Source: Isoetes taiwanensis
Lineage: Eukaryota > Streptophyta > Lycopodiopsida > Isoetales > Isoetaceae
Assembly: GCA_021234155.1 (NCBI GenBank)
Contig: JAJEKV010000531.1
Coordinates: 1-64,000 of the forward strand
Length of the DNA stretch: 64,000 nt
Direction of reading: 5' to 3'
The notes under the pieces were generated by a model that searched no databases, was not told where the DNA came from, and saw nothing but the letters and a program-made list of their open reading frames with translations. The position numbers and the translations under genes were made by a program. Of this stretch, positions 1 through 9,901 are shown in pieces; positions within the stretch are counted from its first letter, which is position 1, and each line of letters opens with the position of its first letter.

Positions 1-915
1 AGAAAGGGCTGTTCTACGGTTGGAGTAGTGATTTCTTTTTGCATCTAAGTCGTATTTAATTAAATTGGGACTCATTCCATTCCCACTTTTTTTGAACCCT
101 GTTAATTTACACAAAAAGGAGCACCCCGGACCGAAATCTATCCTTAATTCCAATTTTTGTGCGTAAGTGTGCATCCAAGCTTTCTTCCGGTTTTTCGGAT
201 AGCGAGTCGAGAACAAGAACAATGCAACTCAAACAAAGGAAATTCATTAAAGATTGAAACCAAAGTTCTAGTCAAAAAAAGAATTTTTATTAATAAATTG
301 AATAGGTACAATGTATTTTACATCGGACGTAGAGACCATGGCGGTCTTCTTTGTCACCTCTGATTACATCCTCGTGGTAGGTGGTCCACCTTGGGGGATT
401 AACTTGGGGCTTCTTCATGTCGTCCTGTAAGCCTTGGGGCAACCTGAAGAGTGTGGAATGCCTCACGAGGAGGTGCCCTCTGGAGCCATCGGTGACACTC
501 CACCCGACTTCTCCACTCTCCTCCCCATGACTTTTCATCGAATATGTTCCTTCCCCAACCTCCGTGGATGTTATGCAATGCTTGCAAGATGCTTTGAGCT
601 TTCGGACTGTCTCTAATTTCTTCTCCTCTTCTTTATCCCGGCGTGTGCATGGCGTCGATTCACGAGCAACCTTATCCCAAAGGTGGGGCAAGAGTGTAGC
701 GTGGCGGGATCGTGCGAGCGGAATCTCTGCCGCCTTGGCGGGATGCATGCCCGCTGAGGCGGTCTCTGTGATGCTGAGCGGTATGCTGTCTTTGCTGGCA
801 GGATCGACAATTCTGGTATCATTAGTCAAAAGCGAAGAAAAAGAATGGTGAATTCAAAATACAATGGAGAACATTCATTCCATATAAGCGCATCCATTCA
901 CGTGGCAAGTAGTGT
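1..915. other. No recognisable gene
   Basis: Short overlapping open frames occur on both strands, but none shows a domain, a start context or a compositional signal that I recognise. The stretch precedes the first palindrome of the 0.9-8.1 kb block. Confidence 0.5.
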
Positions 916-944
916 CTTTCGACTCGAGTCGAGAAAGGCCCGAA

Positions 945-1215
945 AAAAGTCAAAGTACAACCATTCTCATTAGAATATGGGCTGCATCCAATCACAGGAA
1001 GCATACAAATGGTTTAGATCGAGATAGCGATGCCTTTCTCGACTCATGAGTCGAGAAAGGCCCAGAAACAATGTACAACCATTATCATTATAGATTATGG
1101 CTGCATCGAGTCACACAAACAAACATACAAATAGTTTCATCAACGGGACAAGCATGCCTTTCTCGACTTCGCGAGTCAAGAAAGCCGATGAAAAAATCAA
1201 TGTACAAGTATATTC
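945..1215. repeat. About 122 bp tandem duplication
   Basis: The segment beginning near 948 (GTACAACCATTCTCATTA) recurs near 1070 (GTACAACCATTATCATTA) and, more diverged, near 1200. Each unit contains a CTGCATC block, a CATACAAATRGTTT block and one palindrome. The palindromes therefore multiplied here at least partly as passengers of a larger unit. Confidence 0.7.
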
Positions 1216-1380
1216 ATTACAAAATATAGTACATTTCTTCACATTTCTTTACATGATTTCTGAACTTCGAAAATCTAAAAAGCGTTTGGTCACTCGTCTT
1301 GATCACCATAAAATTTCTTGTCCATAGCGTTCATGATAAGCCACTCTCTGGATCTGGTTCCTTTGAGGCTCGGATAGTTC

Positions 1381-3700
1381 CTAATCACATCGGCCACAAG
1401 AGCGGCAAACAAGGATTCGCCAAGGCGGGAGCAGATTGAAAGACAACCACCTATCGGTCTCATACTCTTCTAGTCGATAACTCTTAGCAATGATTGTATT
1501 TTGCGAGTTATGATAGCACTTGTAGGTGAGTCGTCTATGATCGGCGTGTTGTGTTTGCCAAAGTGGGGAATTGTTCATAAACCTGTCCGACCTTTTCACC
1601 ATAATAGGCTTCCCCTTTGTGATGGTTGGATGAGGGTCGACACATGCTCGACCCTTTCGTTTCCCCAAACAAACTTGAACTTCAAAGCTGGAAGGCCGAT
1701 AGCACCAAGGACATTGACAATATTTTTCTTTTGCCATACAAGACCATATGGCCACCCGAATCCTCGAGGCGGGCACCATTCAACAATTTCCTTTGCTCTA
1801 GGCCTCGGATACACGATTTTATGGTCCATTTTGTCGGGGATGCGAGGTGTTAAGCTCGGGGGGCGTCTTTATCGTGGTATCTGCAGCTAATACTCCATTG
1901 GCGTCAAATATTACAAGCTTGGTAGGACCATCGGATCCCGGTTGGAGTTTGGCTCGACGATTTCCTCTTGATGGGATCCATATGCGGGATCATTATTTTT
2001 TCAGGTCCTTTCTTGCTGCCCGCATGATGTCTTGCACTAGATTGTCTTTGTTGAATGCGGTGTCCTCCTCGTGATGTGAACCGCCACTAGATATTGTCAA
2101 AGATCCGAGTCGTTGACTTCGATGTCCCTGAAATGATGAGAGGCGTCCGGATAGGAGGCTGATTTTCTCGACTCGCGAGTCGAGAATGGAAAAAGTTAAA
2201 ATTCCGGAAAGGTTTCTCGACTCGCGAGTCGAAAAAACACCGAGAGAGCAAAGTGAACTCACCTCAATCTGATTCTCAAGAATTTGATCCAGCGACATTA
2301 GCGTCTAAACTTTCGACCTTCTCGTCTCGTCATGTTTCTCTCCTCGGTTTGTCGGGTTTTTCTTCGTCATCTTGCCGTCCTTCGCCTCCGGTGACGACTT
2401 CACGCCTTTCCTTGTTCCCAACCACGGATATTGGTTTCATTCCATACAGCATTGCCCCCTCGAGAGAACAGGCCATTCATGTACCACTCGCATACAATAT
2501 GATCTTCCTCGACCAAGTGGTTATGAAGTACTTGATAACTCTTGGCCGGATAGGAATTCTATGTATTGGACTGTTGCACCATCGGTGCTGACTTTGTCCA
2601 TCGATGGCACATCCTCCATAAATCTGCCGCCCTTCGGGGTTCCATACGCTCTTGAGAAATCATGAACTTGTCGAGATAATGATGTTCTCGCTAGACCACC
2701 ACTTGTCAGGTCTGACCGATCTTGAAACCAAAACCAAAACTATATTGGCAAAGCTTGGTGCCTTGGCAAGCCAAGTCTACACTCATGTTCAAGTTCAGTA
2801 TATGGAGTACAAGATCTTGTTGGTGAAGTTAATATCACTGCCCATTGGGAGACAAGCGGTTGTCCGATTGCCGGCATGCAAAAAAGACAAGGAAACCGAA
2901 AGTATCGGTCGGTCATGTCGGACATCGTCTTGTACCACTTGCTCTATGTCAGCTTTGTCATAAAAAAGGGTGGGGTCTTGATCATATTAATGGCAAATAG
3001 TGCCACGGGCCCAGTGCCGGTTCGGACCACCAATTCCCTTGTGTCCCAATGTTACCGGGAATGGAGGGAGCTATCATCGGCCTTAAATGGGACCACCCCG
3101 AATCAAGCTTCCTCTTGAGAATTGCCATAGCGTTCGGGGAAGGGAAGGGTTTTGGACGATGCGCTTTAGCTTGGTGTTGATGTAGGGTTGACATAGACGG
3201 TTCAATTCCTTCATGTCTTCCTCATCAAGGGCAGCCTTTTCCTTGTAATAATCAAAGTCATGGTATTCATTGGAAGCAACATTGCAGAACTTCGTGATGC
3301 CTTCTTCCAACACACGCCATCTCTTTAGGACAGTGGCATAATCCTTTGCGTCCCCGCATTTTTGAGCTTCTACTTTTCCTTAGCGGGATTGTTCCATCCG
3401 AGGATTACTACGTAGATCAAAGCGTTTCCTTGTCGGTCGGGCCACTGTATCCTTTTCATAAATTGCTGTCCGAACAACTTAGGGTCCGGCCTGCATGGAA
3501 ATTCTCCATTTGTCCTTCAGCTTGCCTCTTGTCCATTGAGCCCATATCTCAGTCCATTTCTCCTAGACCGCCTCAGTGCTAAGAATGAGGTCATATTGGT
3601 CTGAGAGAGACTCCCTGCCCTTTCTTGGTGTTCTCTTCTTCTTTTCCTCTTCATCCTCCCCCTCATCATCTTCGGCCTTCAGTGAGAACATATCTGCAGA
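1381..3700 (-). other. Broken minus-strand coding candidates, family not recognised
   Basis: Several minus-strand open segments (about 1381-1779, 1993-2298, 2982-3313 and 3600-3700) are charged and low in repeats, but lie in different frames. The segment at 3083-3313 has an acidic and basic middle part (KEKAALDEEDMKELNRL). Upstream, near 3600-3680, another frame gives an Asp/Glu-rich then Lys/Arg-rich run, typical of a nuclear protein linker. I cannot assign a family or prove one continuous gene. Palindromes at 2165-2237 fall between the segments. It may be a decayed transposable-element gene lying in the same strand as the 268-codon frame at 5209-6015. Confidence 0.25.
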
Positions 3701-3959
3701 GTGACTCAAAGGTCTTCCACTTATCAGGGAGCCTTGTTTCCTTTAGAACGCTGAGGACAACCCAATGCTTTCCAGCATTTGCCGAAGCGTGTATGATCTG
3801 ATCGGGATCGGGCTGCATTCGATAAAATGTCTCAATGTTAGAGCATGAAAGTATCTACTAACATCCGAAGTAAACACTAAATAGGAGGATGCAGGGGGTT
3901 TCTCGACTCGCGCGTCGAGAATACCCACAAGGAGAGGAGAAAACATAGGAGAGTCGAGG

Positions 3960-4447
3960 CGGGGCGAAAAGCATGGCGCATTCCCAAATCTTTGCTTTCC
4001 GCCCTCTTGAACGATGCAACTTAGGATATAAACTAAGCGACATTGCCCGAAAGAGGCGGGAAAAGAAAGATTGGGAAGGCTCGATGCTTTTGCTCTTCAG
4101 CCATTAATCTCCAATGTTCTCTCTATTACCCTAGGGTTTCTCATTGCGAAAGTCGAGAAAGTGAGAGGACACAAGTAAGGAGAAGATTCAAGGGACTTTT
4201 CTCCTTCTTCATGGTCGAGAATACCTCGAGGAGAGGAGAGAATATAGTCACAGAGTGAAGGCGAGTGAAAGCACCGCTCATTCCCAAATCCTTCCTTAGC
4301 CTCTTGAGCGATGCAACTTAGAAATAGAAACTGGCGACATTGCTAAGAGGCGGAGAAGAAAGGATCGAAGGCTCGATGCTTTCGGTAATCGACCATTAAT
4401 CTCGAATGTTCTTTACCGCCCGGGGTTTCACCGACTCGAGTCGAGAA
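3960..4447. repeat. Tandem duplication, unit about 292 bp
   Basis: The blocks at about 3960-4157 and 4256-4447 share CATTCCCAAATC, CTCTTGARCGATGCAACTTAG, RGCGACATTGC, AGGCTCGATGCTTT and CCATTAATCTC in the same order. Each copy ends next to a GAGTCGAGAAAG-like half or full palindrome. This is seen directly. The two copies differ by many small indels. Confidence 0.75.
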
Positions 4448-4646
4448 AGTCCCTTGAATGTTTAATTTTCCTTTGACTTCTTCAGGTTTTCTCGACTTCA
4501 TGAGTCGAGAAAGCTCTACATCCTTGATTCTCTGTGTTCCCTCGGCTTTCGACTCGCGAGTCAAGAAACCCCGGTGAAAATCGGGAAATGATAGGATGCT
4601 AGGGCTTTCTCTTCGAGTCGCAGACTGTCGCCGAAGGCATGATTAT

Positions 4647-4988
4647 TTACCTTATGTAGCCGCGGCTTTCTCGCGCTATTGTGTTACGGCAAGTGGCTAA
4701 TCTTTGGCCGCCAGCTCCGTTCTTTGGCGTCTCCGTGAAAGAACTCTGCACTCGCAAGCAGCATATCGTCGCCCTTGATCGCTGCGGCACCTCTCCTTCT
4801 CCGTGCAATACTTGGCTGCCCTCACCGAATGCCGACCGTCTACAACCCAGGCCGGACATCTTTCCCCTTGGTCTTCCTCGGACTTCCGGTGAACAACTCA
4901 CCGGTCGATCTGGCTGAAAGGTATGACATCCACGGGCATTGGATGCAGCGGGATGTCGCACCATCGGTTCGGAATCTCGGCATGTCAC
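4647..4988 (-). pseudogene. Unrecognised open segment downstream of the 268-residue frame
   Basis: A 113-codon minus-strand frame, Arg/Cys-rich in places, without a recognisable domain. It lies about 220 bp downstream of the 268-residue frame on the same strand and could be a separate exon, a frameshifted continuation or chance. GC-rich DNA opens long frames by chance here; the opposite strand is also open at 4681-5014. Low confidence. Confidence 0.15.
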
Positions 4989-5208
4989 GCTGGATTAAAT
5001 TTCCTTGTGGTTGAACAAGGCGACATCTCCGTGCAAACCTTCAAGCGTCGATGTCGGCGGCTTGTGTGATATTTCAACGGATAATCTTGGCCGGCCGCTC
5101 CATTTTCTGTGCCCCTCTCTGTGAAATCCTGATCTGCTCATCTGGATCCATTAATGGGGAGTCGACCATATCTTCGTTTGCTTCATCATCTGATTCCTCC
5201 GTGTGGTG

Positions 5209-6015
5209 TCATCGCTCCATCGTGGTCTTGTCCAGGACTTTTTTCTTTATGAACCACAACTTCCCTCCCCCTTTGCCGAAAGTGTTTGTAGAGTCTTGAC
5301 TGCTTTGGAGGTGAAGCTCCCCTTGTTGAACAGTTTTTCCCTCACTCTGGAAATCTCCATTCCAAGCTCCCTGGATGTTAGGGTTCCGGCCTCCTTCATC
5401 CCTTCCAGATCCTTCCACCCAAGGTTCTGACAATTTAAAAGCGTAGGCCTTTTTTGCTCCGGTGCCCTTCGACTTGCTCATTGAAGAGTGAGAATAATTT
5501 GATCTTGATAATTTCTTCGTGTGGTAGAACTTACCCTTCTGGCTGTCTTCCACATACATTGTTAGATGCTTCAAATCTGGCGCAGAGACGGAGATCACAA
5601 CACCGACCTTCTTGTAGTTGTCCCCGGAGCTCTTCTTATCCCTTTGGTGGAGAAATAGATCTTTCTCCTTCCCACTTGTTGATACCTCGACATACCACCA
5701 AGAATCTGCTGGTGTGTCGAGAAGCTCTGTCTCCAATCCCTTGATGACGAAGAACGGAGTTCGGCTAGTGATCACTAGCGATTCCGCGGTGAATGCTACA
5801 AGACCAAAGGATGGATCAGTAAAGGTATTCCGACCAGAGAAAAACCTCGAGCTCACACGGGCGCTTTGACTTTTCGGCGCCTCGTCATGTCGTATGCCCC
5901 GCATCTTCTTGCTTTCGAAATCCCACAGTAAATTAAGCCTCTTCCAAGGCGCCTTGGAGGTCTTAGGACTGCGTAAAAAGGTCGGGCGTGTTCTTAAATT
6001 TGAATTTAAGGACAT
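5209..6015 (-). CDS. 268-residue hypothetical protein
   Basis: This is the longest uninterrupted frame in the window. The predicted protein is hydrophilic with no obvious signal peptide or membrane segment. Residues 1-100 are mixed and basic (KAPWKRLNLLWDFESKK). Residues 85-170 form a plausible folded part with alternating hydrophobic runs (SLVITSRTPFFVIKGLETELL, then DSWWYVEVSTSGKEKDLFL, then VGVVISVSA). Residues 175-268 are Ser/Gly/Lys-rich and probably disordered, ending in KLWFIKKKVLDKTTMER. I do not recognise the family. The frame sits on the same strand as weaker open segments at 4.65-5.0 and 1.4-3.7 kb and is flanked by palindrome-rich DNA, so a transposable-element gene is as likely as a host gene. 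The first ATG of the frame was taken as the start; no core-promoter evidence was used. Confidence 0.45.
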   Translation of the reverse strand: MSLNSNLRTRPTFLRSPKTSKAPWKRLNLLWDFESKKMRGIRHDEAPKSQSARVSSRFFSGRNTFTDPSFGLVAFTAESLVITSRTPFFVIKGLETELLDTPADSWWYVEVSTSGKEKDLFLHQRDKKSSGDNYKKVGVVISVSAPDLKHLTMYVEDSQKGKFYHTKKLSRSNYSHSSMSKSKGTGAKKAYAFKLSEPWVEGSGRDEGGRNPNIQGAWNGDFQSEGKTVQQGELHLQSSQDSTNTFGKGGGKLWFIKKKVLDKTTMER

Positions 6016-6849
6016 ACATTCATTTAAGAAAAAAAGCGGGCTAAGGGTACATCACGGTCGTCTTTAGCCGCCCAAACACCATTTCAAATTGAATCACATC
6101 CGGGGACTTAGTGGCGCAGTGTAGCTTATCTTCAACTGCTGGCATTGGCGACTTCTGAGTTGGGAGGCGAGCATCGTATGGCGACTTCGGAATGGCGCCC
6201 GCGATGCGGTAAGCTCCTCACAGCGCCTTGCTCGTGTCTTTTTCTAACCGCGTCTTATTGGAAGTAGTTGATTTGATCGATGAGCACGGAGCTAAGGTAG
6301 CATGCGGAGAGGAGCCGCCATATACGGGAACTCTACAACGCAACTGGCCATGGAAGGGGATACCACGAGAATCGCATTGATACAAGTATTAGATGCGAAT
6401 GCACTCTTGATGAGACCGACGGAAGAAGCAAAAGACTCTCGGTGAGGAGGTCATGGATCTGTGATACAATGGCCCAAGGAATTACCGCGTGAAGAGGTGA
6501 GTTCGAGGAGATGCCCGTGTTATTTTGCGTGTAGAACATGCCGTCGTGTTTAGATCATGGAACCGCTCATAAGCTCGTGATTTATTGTTTCCTTGTCCAA
6601 AGCATTTTTCAGCCTCGAGAGAGATGATTCTCTCTCCGGGTTGAGAGATGCTCGGCAAGGAAACAATGGATCGAGGGTAAACGTGAACAGATTCCGTGTT
6701 CTGGTCATGGAATGTTCTAAGAAGAACTAGCTTAACAGATTTTTAGGTGTATTTTTCTTGGATTGCTTTCCCTTCAGTTTAGTAGCATAGGGCTCCATCC
6801 ACTGCGAGTATCTGTTAGGCGTAATAGTTTTGTATAGATCAGGCTAGTT

Positions 6850-7765
6850 CTTAGTGGTTAGTTGTAGAGGGCGGCTTAGGACCCAAAGTCTAGCAGACAG
6901 CTAGGGCCACTTCCTTCTCCCAATATTCGAGCAAGATAGTTCGGAGGGGAGTGGCTCGATCGCCTATTGAGCACCGGAGAATGCACGGAGCCGGGCATTG
7001 CTATGTGTGAGGCCAGCGGGTCCTCTCGACAGGATAGAGGCATCCTCGACTCAGCGGCCGAGAATGCGACAACAAGCTCGCGGGTTTCCCCCGTGGTTGT
7101 TGTAGAGGCCCTCACCCGATCGAGCCCTCCCTCGCAATATTCGAATAAGATGGTTCGAAGGAGAGTGGCTCGACCGGGTCGAGGCCATCATGACTACCAT
7201 AATGTGAGAATTGGTTGGCTAAAAGGATTCTCGACTTGCAAGTCGGGAATGCAAAATGTTAGCTTCCTATGCGCATTCTCGACTCGCAAATTAGAATGCC
7301 TTAACCATCGAAACTCGGATAGTACACATGGAGTCTTGGCTGGTTAAGGCATTCTCGACTCGTGGCCCGAAGAATCGAACAAACAAACTCTGTGGTTTCC
7401 ATGTGGTTAGTTGTAGAGGCCTCCACCCGGTCCGAGCCCATCCTTGTAATATTCGGCCGAAGATGGTTGAAGGAGGCGGTCTGGCCCGGGTAGAGACCAG
7501 CTGCGACCATCACTTGAGGAGAATTGGCTGCCTAAGGGATTCTCGACTTACTGGAGCGAGAATGCAAGTGTTAACTTCTGTCGCATTCTCGACTTCAGTG
7601 AGAATGCCTATCGAGGAACTCGGGATAGTACACATGGAGTCTTTGGCTGGTTAAGGCATTCGACTCGCCCGGGTCGAGAATCAGGGAAAACAAATAAATA
7701 CCCTAGCGGTTCAACCCGAGGCCTCGCGATTTACATCCAAAGCCACTTCCCTTCGCTTAAATATC
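6850..7765. repeat. Tandem array of about 310 bp units carrying paired palindromes
   Basis: The phrase GTTGTAGAGGCC...ATATTCG...AAGATGGTT...GGAG recurs at about 6862-6950 (diverged), 7098-7185, 7410-7490 and, partly, 7730-7795 (GGCAAGATAGTTTGAAGGAG). In the two best units (about 7095-7406 and 7407-7720), three palindrome-like sites occupy matching places, and GATAGTACACATGGAGTCT plus GGCTGGTTAAGGCATT follow in the same order. These units explain most palindrome copies above 7 kb. Confidence 0.75.
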
Positions 7766-8309
7766 CGGGCAAGATAGTTTGAAGGAGAGTGGCTAAGATC
7801 ATCTGCATGCACTAATAGAATGCACTAGAGCGGCGGGTGTGTGTGAGATTAAGCGGGTGTTCTCGGCCCGGGTTAAGCGGCATTGGCTAGGTATGACATT
7901 CTCAACTCGCGAGTTGAGAATGCAAGAATAATTCAGCAGAAGACTTTCTTTGGCTAGAAAGGAGTTGGTAATCGCTGTGCATTTTCGATTGGCGATCCGA
8001 GATCCCTCAACCAGCCAACAATCCGGGGAGTGTACACTCCTGTTCGCCTCAGCGAGTCGGAGACATTCTCGACTCGCGGAGTCGAGAATAAGGCCTTTAA
8101 GACTTTGCGGATTGTTGGCAAGGTGGAGGGATTCAAACTTCACCGAAAGCCGGGTTCCTTCCTGCACCTCTCACGCAAGGAGGATATCTTGTGAGTGAAA
8201 TTTTCAATCGTAAGGCAATTCCTATTTTAAGGAAGTGTAAAACAATTTCATGCATAGTTATGTTCTTTTATGAATCATAGACGGTTTTGCACTTTCTTTT
8301 TAGAATGGT

Positions 8310-8768
8310 TTATGGTGATGTTCTCTCATCGTTATGCAATACTTTTCTTCCTATCTCTCGGGATTCCGCCCGGTGCTTGCCACTACTATTAGCATCTAAG
8401 AACACCGATGTCTGTGACAAGGTATTCAAGTAAACAATAACTAAACACAAGAAAGCACAAACGTAAAGCAAATCAAAAAGGAAAGCAAGTTGAACCGCCT
8501 TTGAAACAGCAAAGGACAAATGAGAAAATATTAAGAAAAAAATACCCGGGAGATAAGTTGGATGAGGAGGAAGCCGCAGAAGTTCGATGCCATTTTGCTC
8601 AGCGTTTGCAAAGCTGAGAGTAAGGATTTGTCGGGCTGGAAAATGTATCGAGGGTATATGAAGAGGCTCTAAAAATAATAGGAGCAAGACAAAGAGTAAA
8701 GGAATTGCAAAAAAACTATAAAACAAGCAAAGATAAGAATATAAAACTTTACGTAAAAGGGTTCTCAC
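8310..8768 (-). CDS. Doubtful hydrophobic ORF or first exon of a minus-strand gene
   Basis: The 152-codon frame is Leu/Phe-rich because its DNA is T-rich, so it may be a leader or intron read as protein. A better gene-like reading starts at the ATG at 8593, which has a plant-like AAAATGGC context. It gives a short hydrophobic N-terminus and meets a GT donor near 8545 (CCGGGTATTT). A matching acceptor (TTGTCACAG) lies near 8415, and beyond it the frame runs MASNFCGFLL-type leader into Ser/Arg-rich sequence. Upstream at 8930-8990 the minus strand is CT-rich, as in plant 5' leaders. This is inference; no product is recognised. Confidence 0.2.
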   Translation of the reverse strand: MRTLLRKVLYSYLCLFYSFFAIPLLFVLLLLFLEPLHIPSIHFPARQILTLSFANAEQNGIELLRLPPHPTYLPGIFFLIFSHLSFAVSKAVQLAFLFDLLYVCAFLCLVIVYLNTLSQTSVFLDANSSGKHRAESREIGRKVLHNDERTSP

Positions 8769-9149
8769 TTTCTTCTTAGGATGTACTTTCTTAAGCTGGC
8801 TAACCCAAATTGAGCCAAAACGTCATCCCATCGGATGCCGGCGATCCGCCGACTCACGCCGGCAATCATAAGATTGCTTCAAAATGTGGAGTCGATCGAT
8901 CGCCAAACATGAACAGCGGATGCCGAGTCTGAACAGGGAAGAGAAAGAGGAATAGAAGGAATAGGGGTCGGGAGAAGAGGTAGAGGGTGCAGCTTATTTT
9001 TTCGGCCGCACTCGAACCCCTAAAAAGTGGCATTTATGACACACTCCTAGAGTCACGTGTGTGGCATGCCATCCGGTGACTTGATTACCGACGGGCCATA
9101 AGTCAGATGTCGCCATTTAAGAGGGCCACGCCAAGACAAGTCATGGATT

Positions 9150-9332
9150 CGGGAACCCTATGTTTTAATGGTTATAATGTTTAAATGCTTTTTTAATTGT
9201 TAATGTTAAATGTTAATGTTAAATTTTTTAATGTTTTTAATGGTTATAAGGTTATAATGTTTTAATGCTTTTAATGGTTAATGTTAGCCAAGATTTCAAT
9301 GGTTTTAATGGTTATATGGTTTCTAATGGTTA
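9150..9332. repeat. AT-rich TAATG/TTTAATGGTTA low-complexity array
   Basis: Irregular repeats of TTAATGGTTATAATGTT and TTAATGTTAAA fill this stretch and stop at the Helitron terminus at 9333. The pattern is visible directly. The array may be a preferred AT-rich landing site. Confidence 0.7.
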
Positions 9333-9360
9333 CTAGTTATGGTGCCCGGCGTTGCCGGGC
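9333..9360 (-). mobile_element. Helitron 3' terminus
   Basis: On the minus strand a perfect 7 bp stem with a 3 nt loop (GCCCGGC-AAC-GCCGGGC, 9360-9344) is followed by 11 nt ending in CTAG at 9333, then T. A GC-rich hairpin just before CTRR, with insertion between A and T, is the diagnostic 3' end of plant Helitrons. The body would extend to higher coordinates. I could not place the TC-type 5' end, and I see no Rep/helicase ORF, so this is probably a non-autonomous copy. Confidence 0.65.
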
Positions 9361-9819
9361 TTAGTAGCAATTTGAAGGGGTGCTTGTTTCATTGTTGGCA
9401 AGAATTGACAATGATTCATGGACATAGGATTCAATATATAGATTTTGTGTATGTGATATTTGACCTTAAACTTTGATTATGTTCTGCTGGACCACATACA
9501 AATAGTCATAACCCAACATTGAACCTGAATGTAACATTGAGAGCATGTGATTTCTTGAATATGACCTATGTGCCAGTAAAACCAAACAACCAGATCCACT
9601 TTTGTGCTCCCTCAACACATGCTTATTATTTATGCATTTATCTATATAATTGCTTCAAATAGTTGATCCCGGTTTTTTGCTAAGCATAATAATATAGGAT
9701 CAAGACTCTTTGAAAGATATTCCCAAAATAGCAATAAAGAGGATGGTAAAACAAATTAAATATAATAGATAAGTATGAAGTATCTAGGTACCTTTTCTAT
9801 GTGCAGAATCAAACCAAAA

Positions 9820-9856
9820 TATGAATAGAATAGAATATAATAAAATAGAATAGAAT

Positions 9857-9900
<44 letters not shown>
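9820..9900 (-). repeat. (GAATA)n tract next to a poly-T of about 40 nt
   Basis: Several GAATA/GAATATAATA repeats are followed directly by about 40 T. On the minus strand this reads as a poly-A tail followed by (TATTC)n. That fits the 3' end of a retroposed sequence whose body would lie to the right (from 9901). The phrase GGTAGTCGATGGGC occurs twice in that body (about 9990 and 10070). No coding domain is visible. Confidence 0.5.

Positions 9901-9901
<1 letters not shown>

Larger units (their letters stand above)
916..8090. repeat. Dispersed CG-centred palindrome family (about 18 copies)
   Basis: A hairpin-forming motif with core CTCGACTCGCGAGTCGAG recurs at about 916-937, 1032-1061, 1156-1185, 2165-2186, 2213-2237, 3899-3922, 4426-4449, 4487-4513, 4546-4569, 7041-7066, 7227-7250, 7272-7299, 7349-7376, 7538-7565, 7583-7607, 7656-7681, 7897-7922 and 8064-8090. 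The copy at 1032-1061 is a perfect 30 bp palindrome, that at 7897-7922 a perfect 26 bp one and that at 2165-2186 a perfect 22 bp one. The outer arms differ by location: AAAGG-type arms below 4.6 kb and AATGC-type arms above 7 kb. Some copies carry paired changes that keep the stem: CTCAACT with AGTTGAG at 7897-7922, and CGACTTGCAAGTCG at 7227-7250. I found no convincing copy after 8.1 kb. Family identity and function are unknown. Confidence 0.85.

Noticed and set aside
916-8090. CRISPR-like array
   Set aside because: The palindromes are unevenly spaced, are often part of longer tandem units, and lie in eukaryotic DNA without cas genes.
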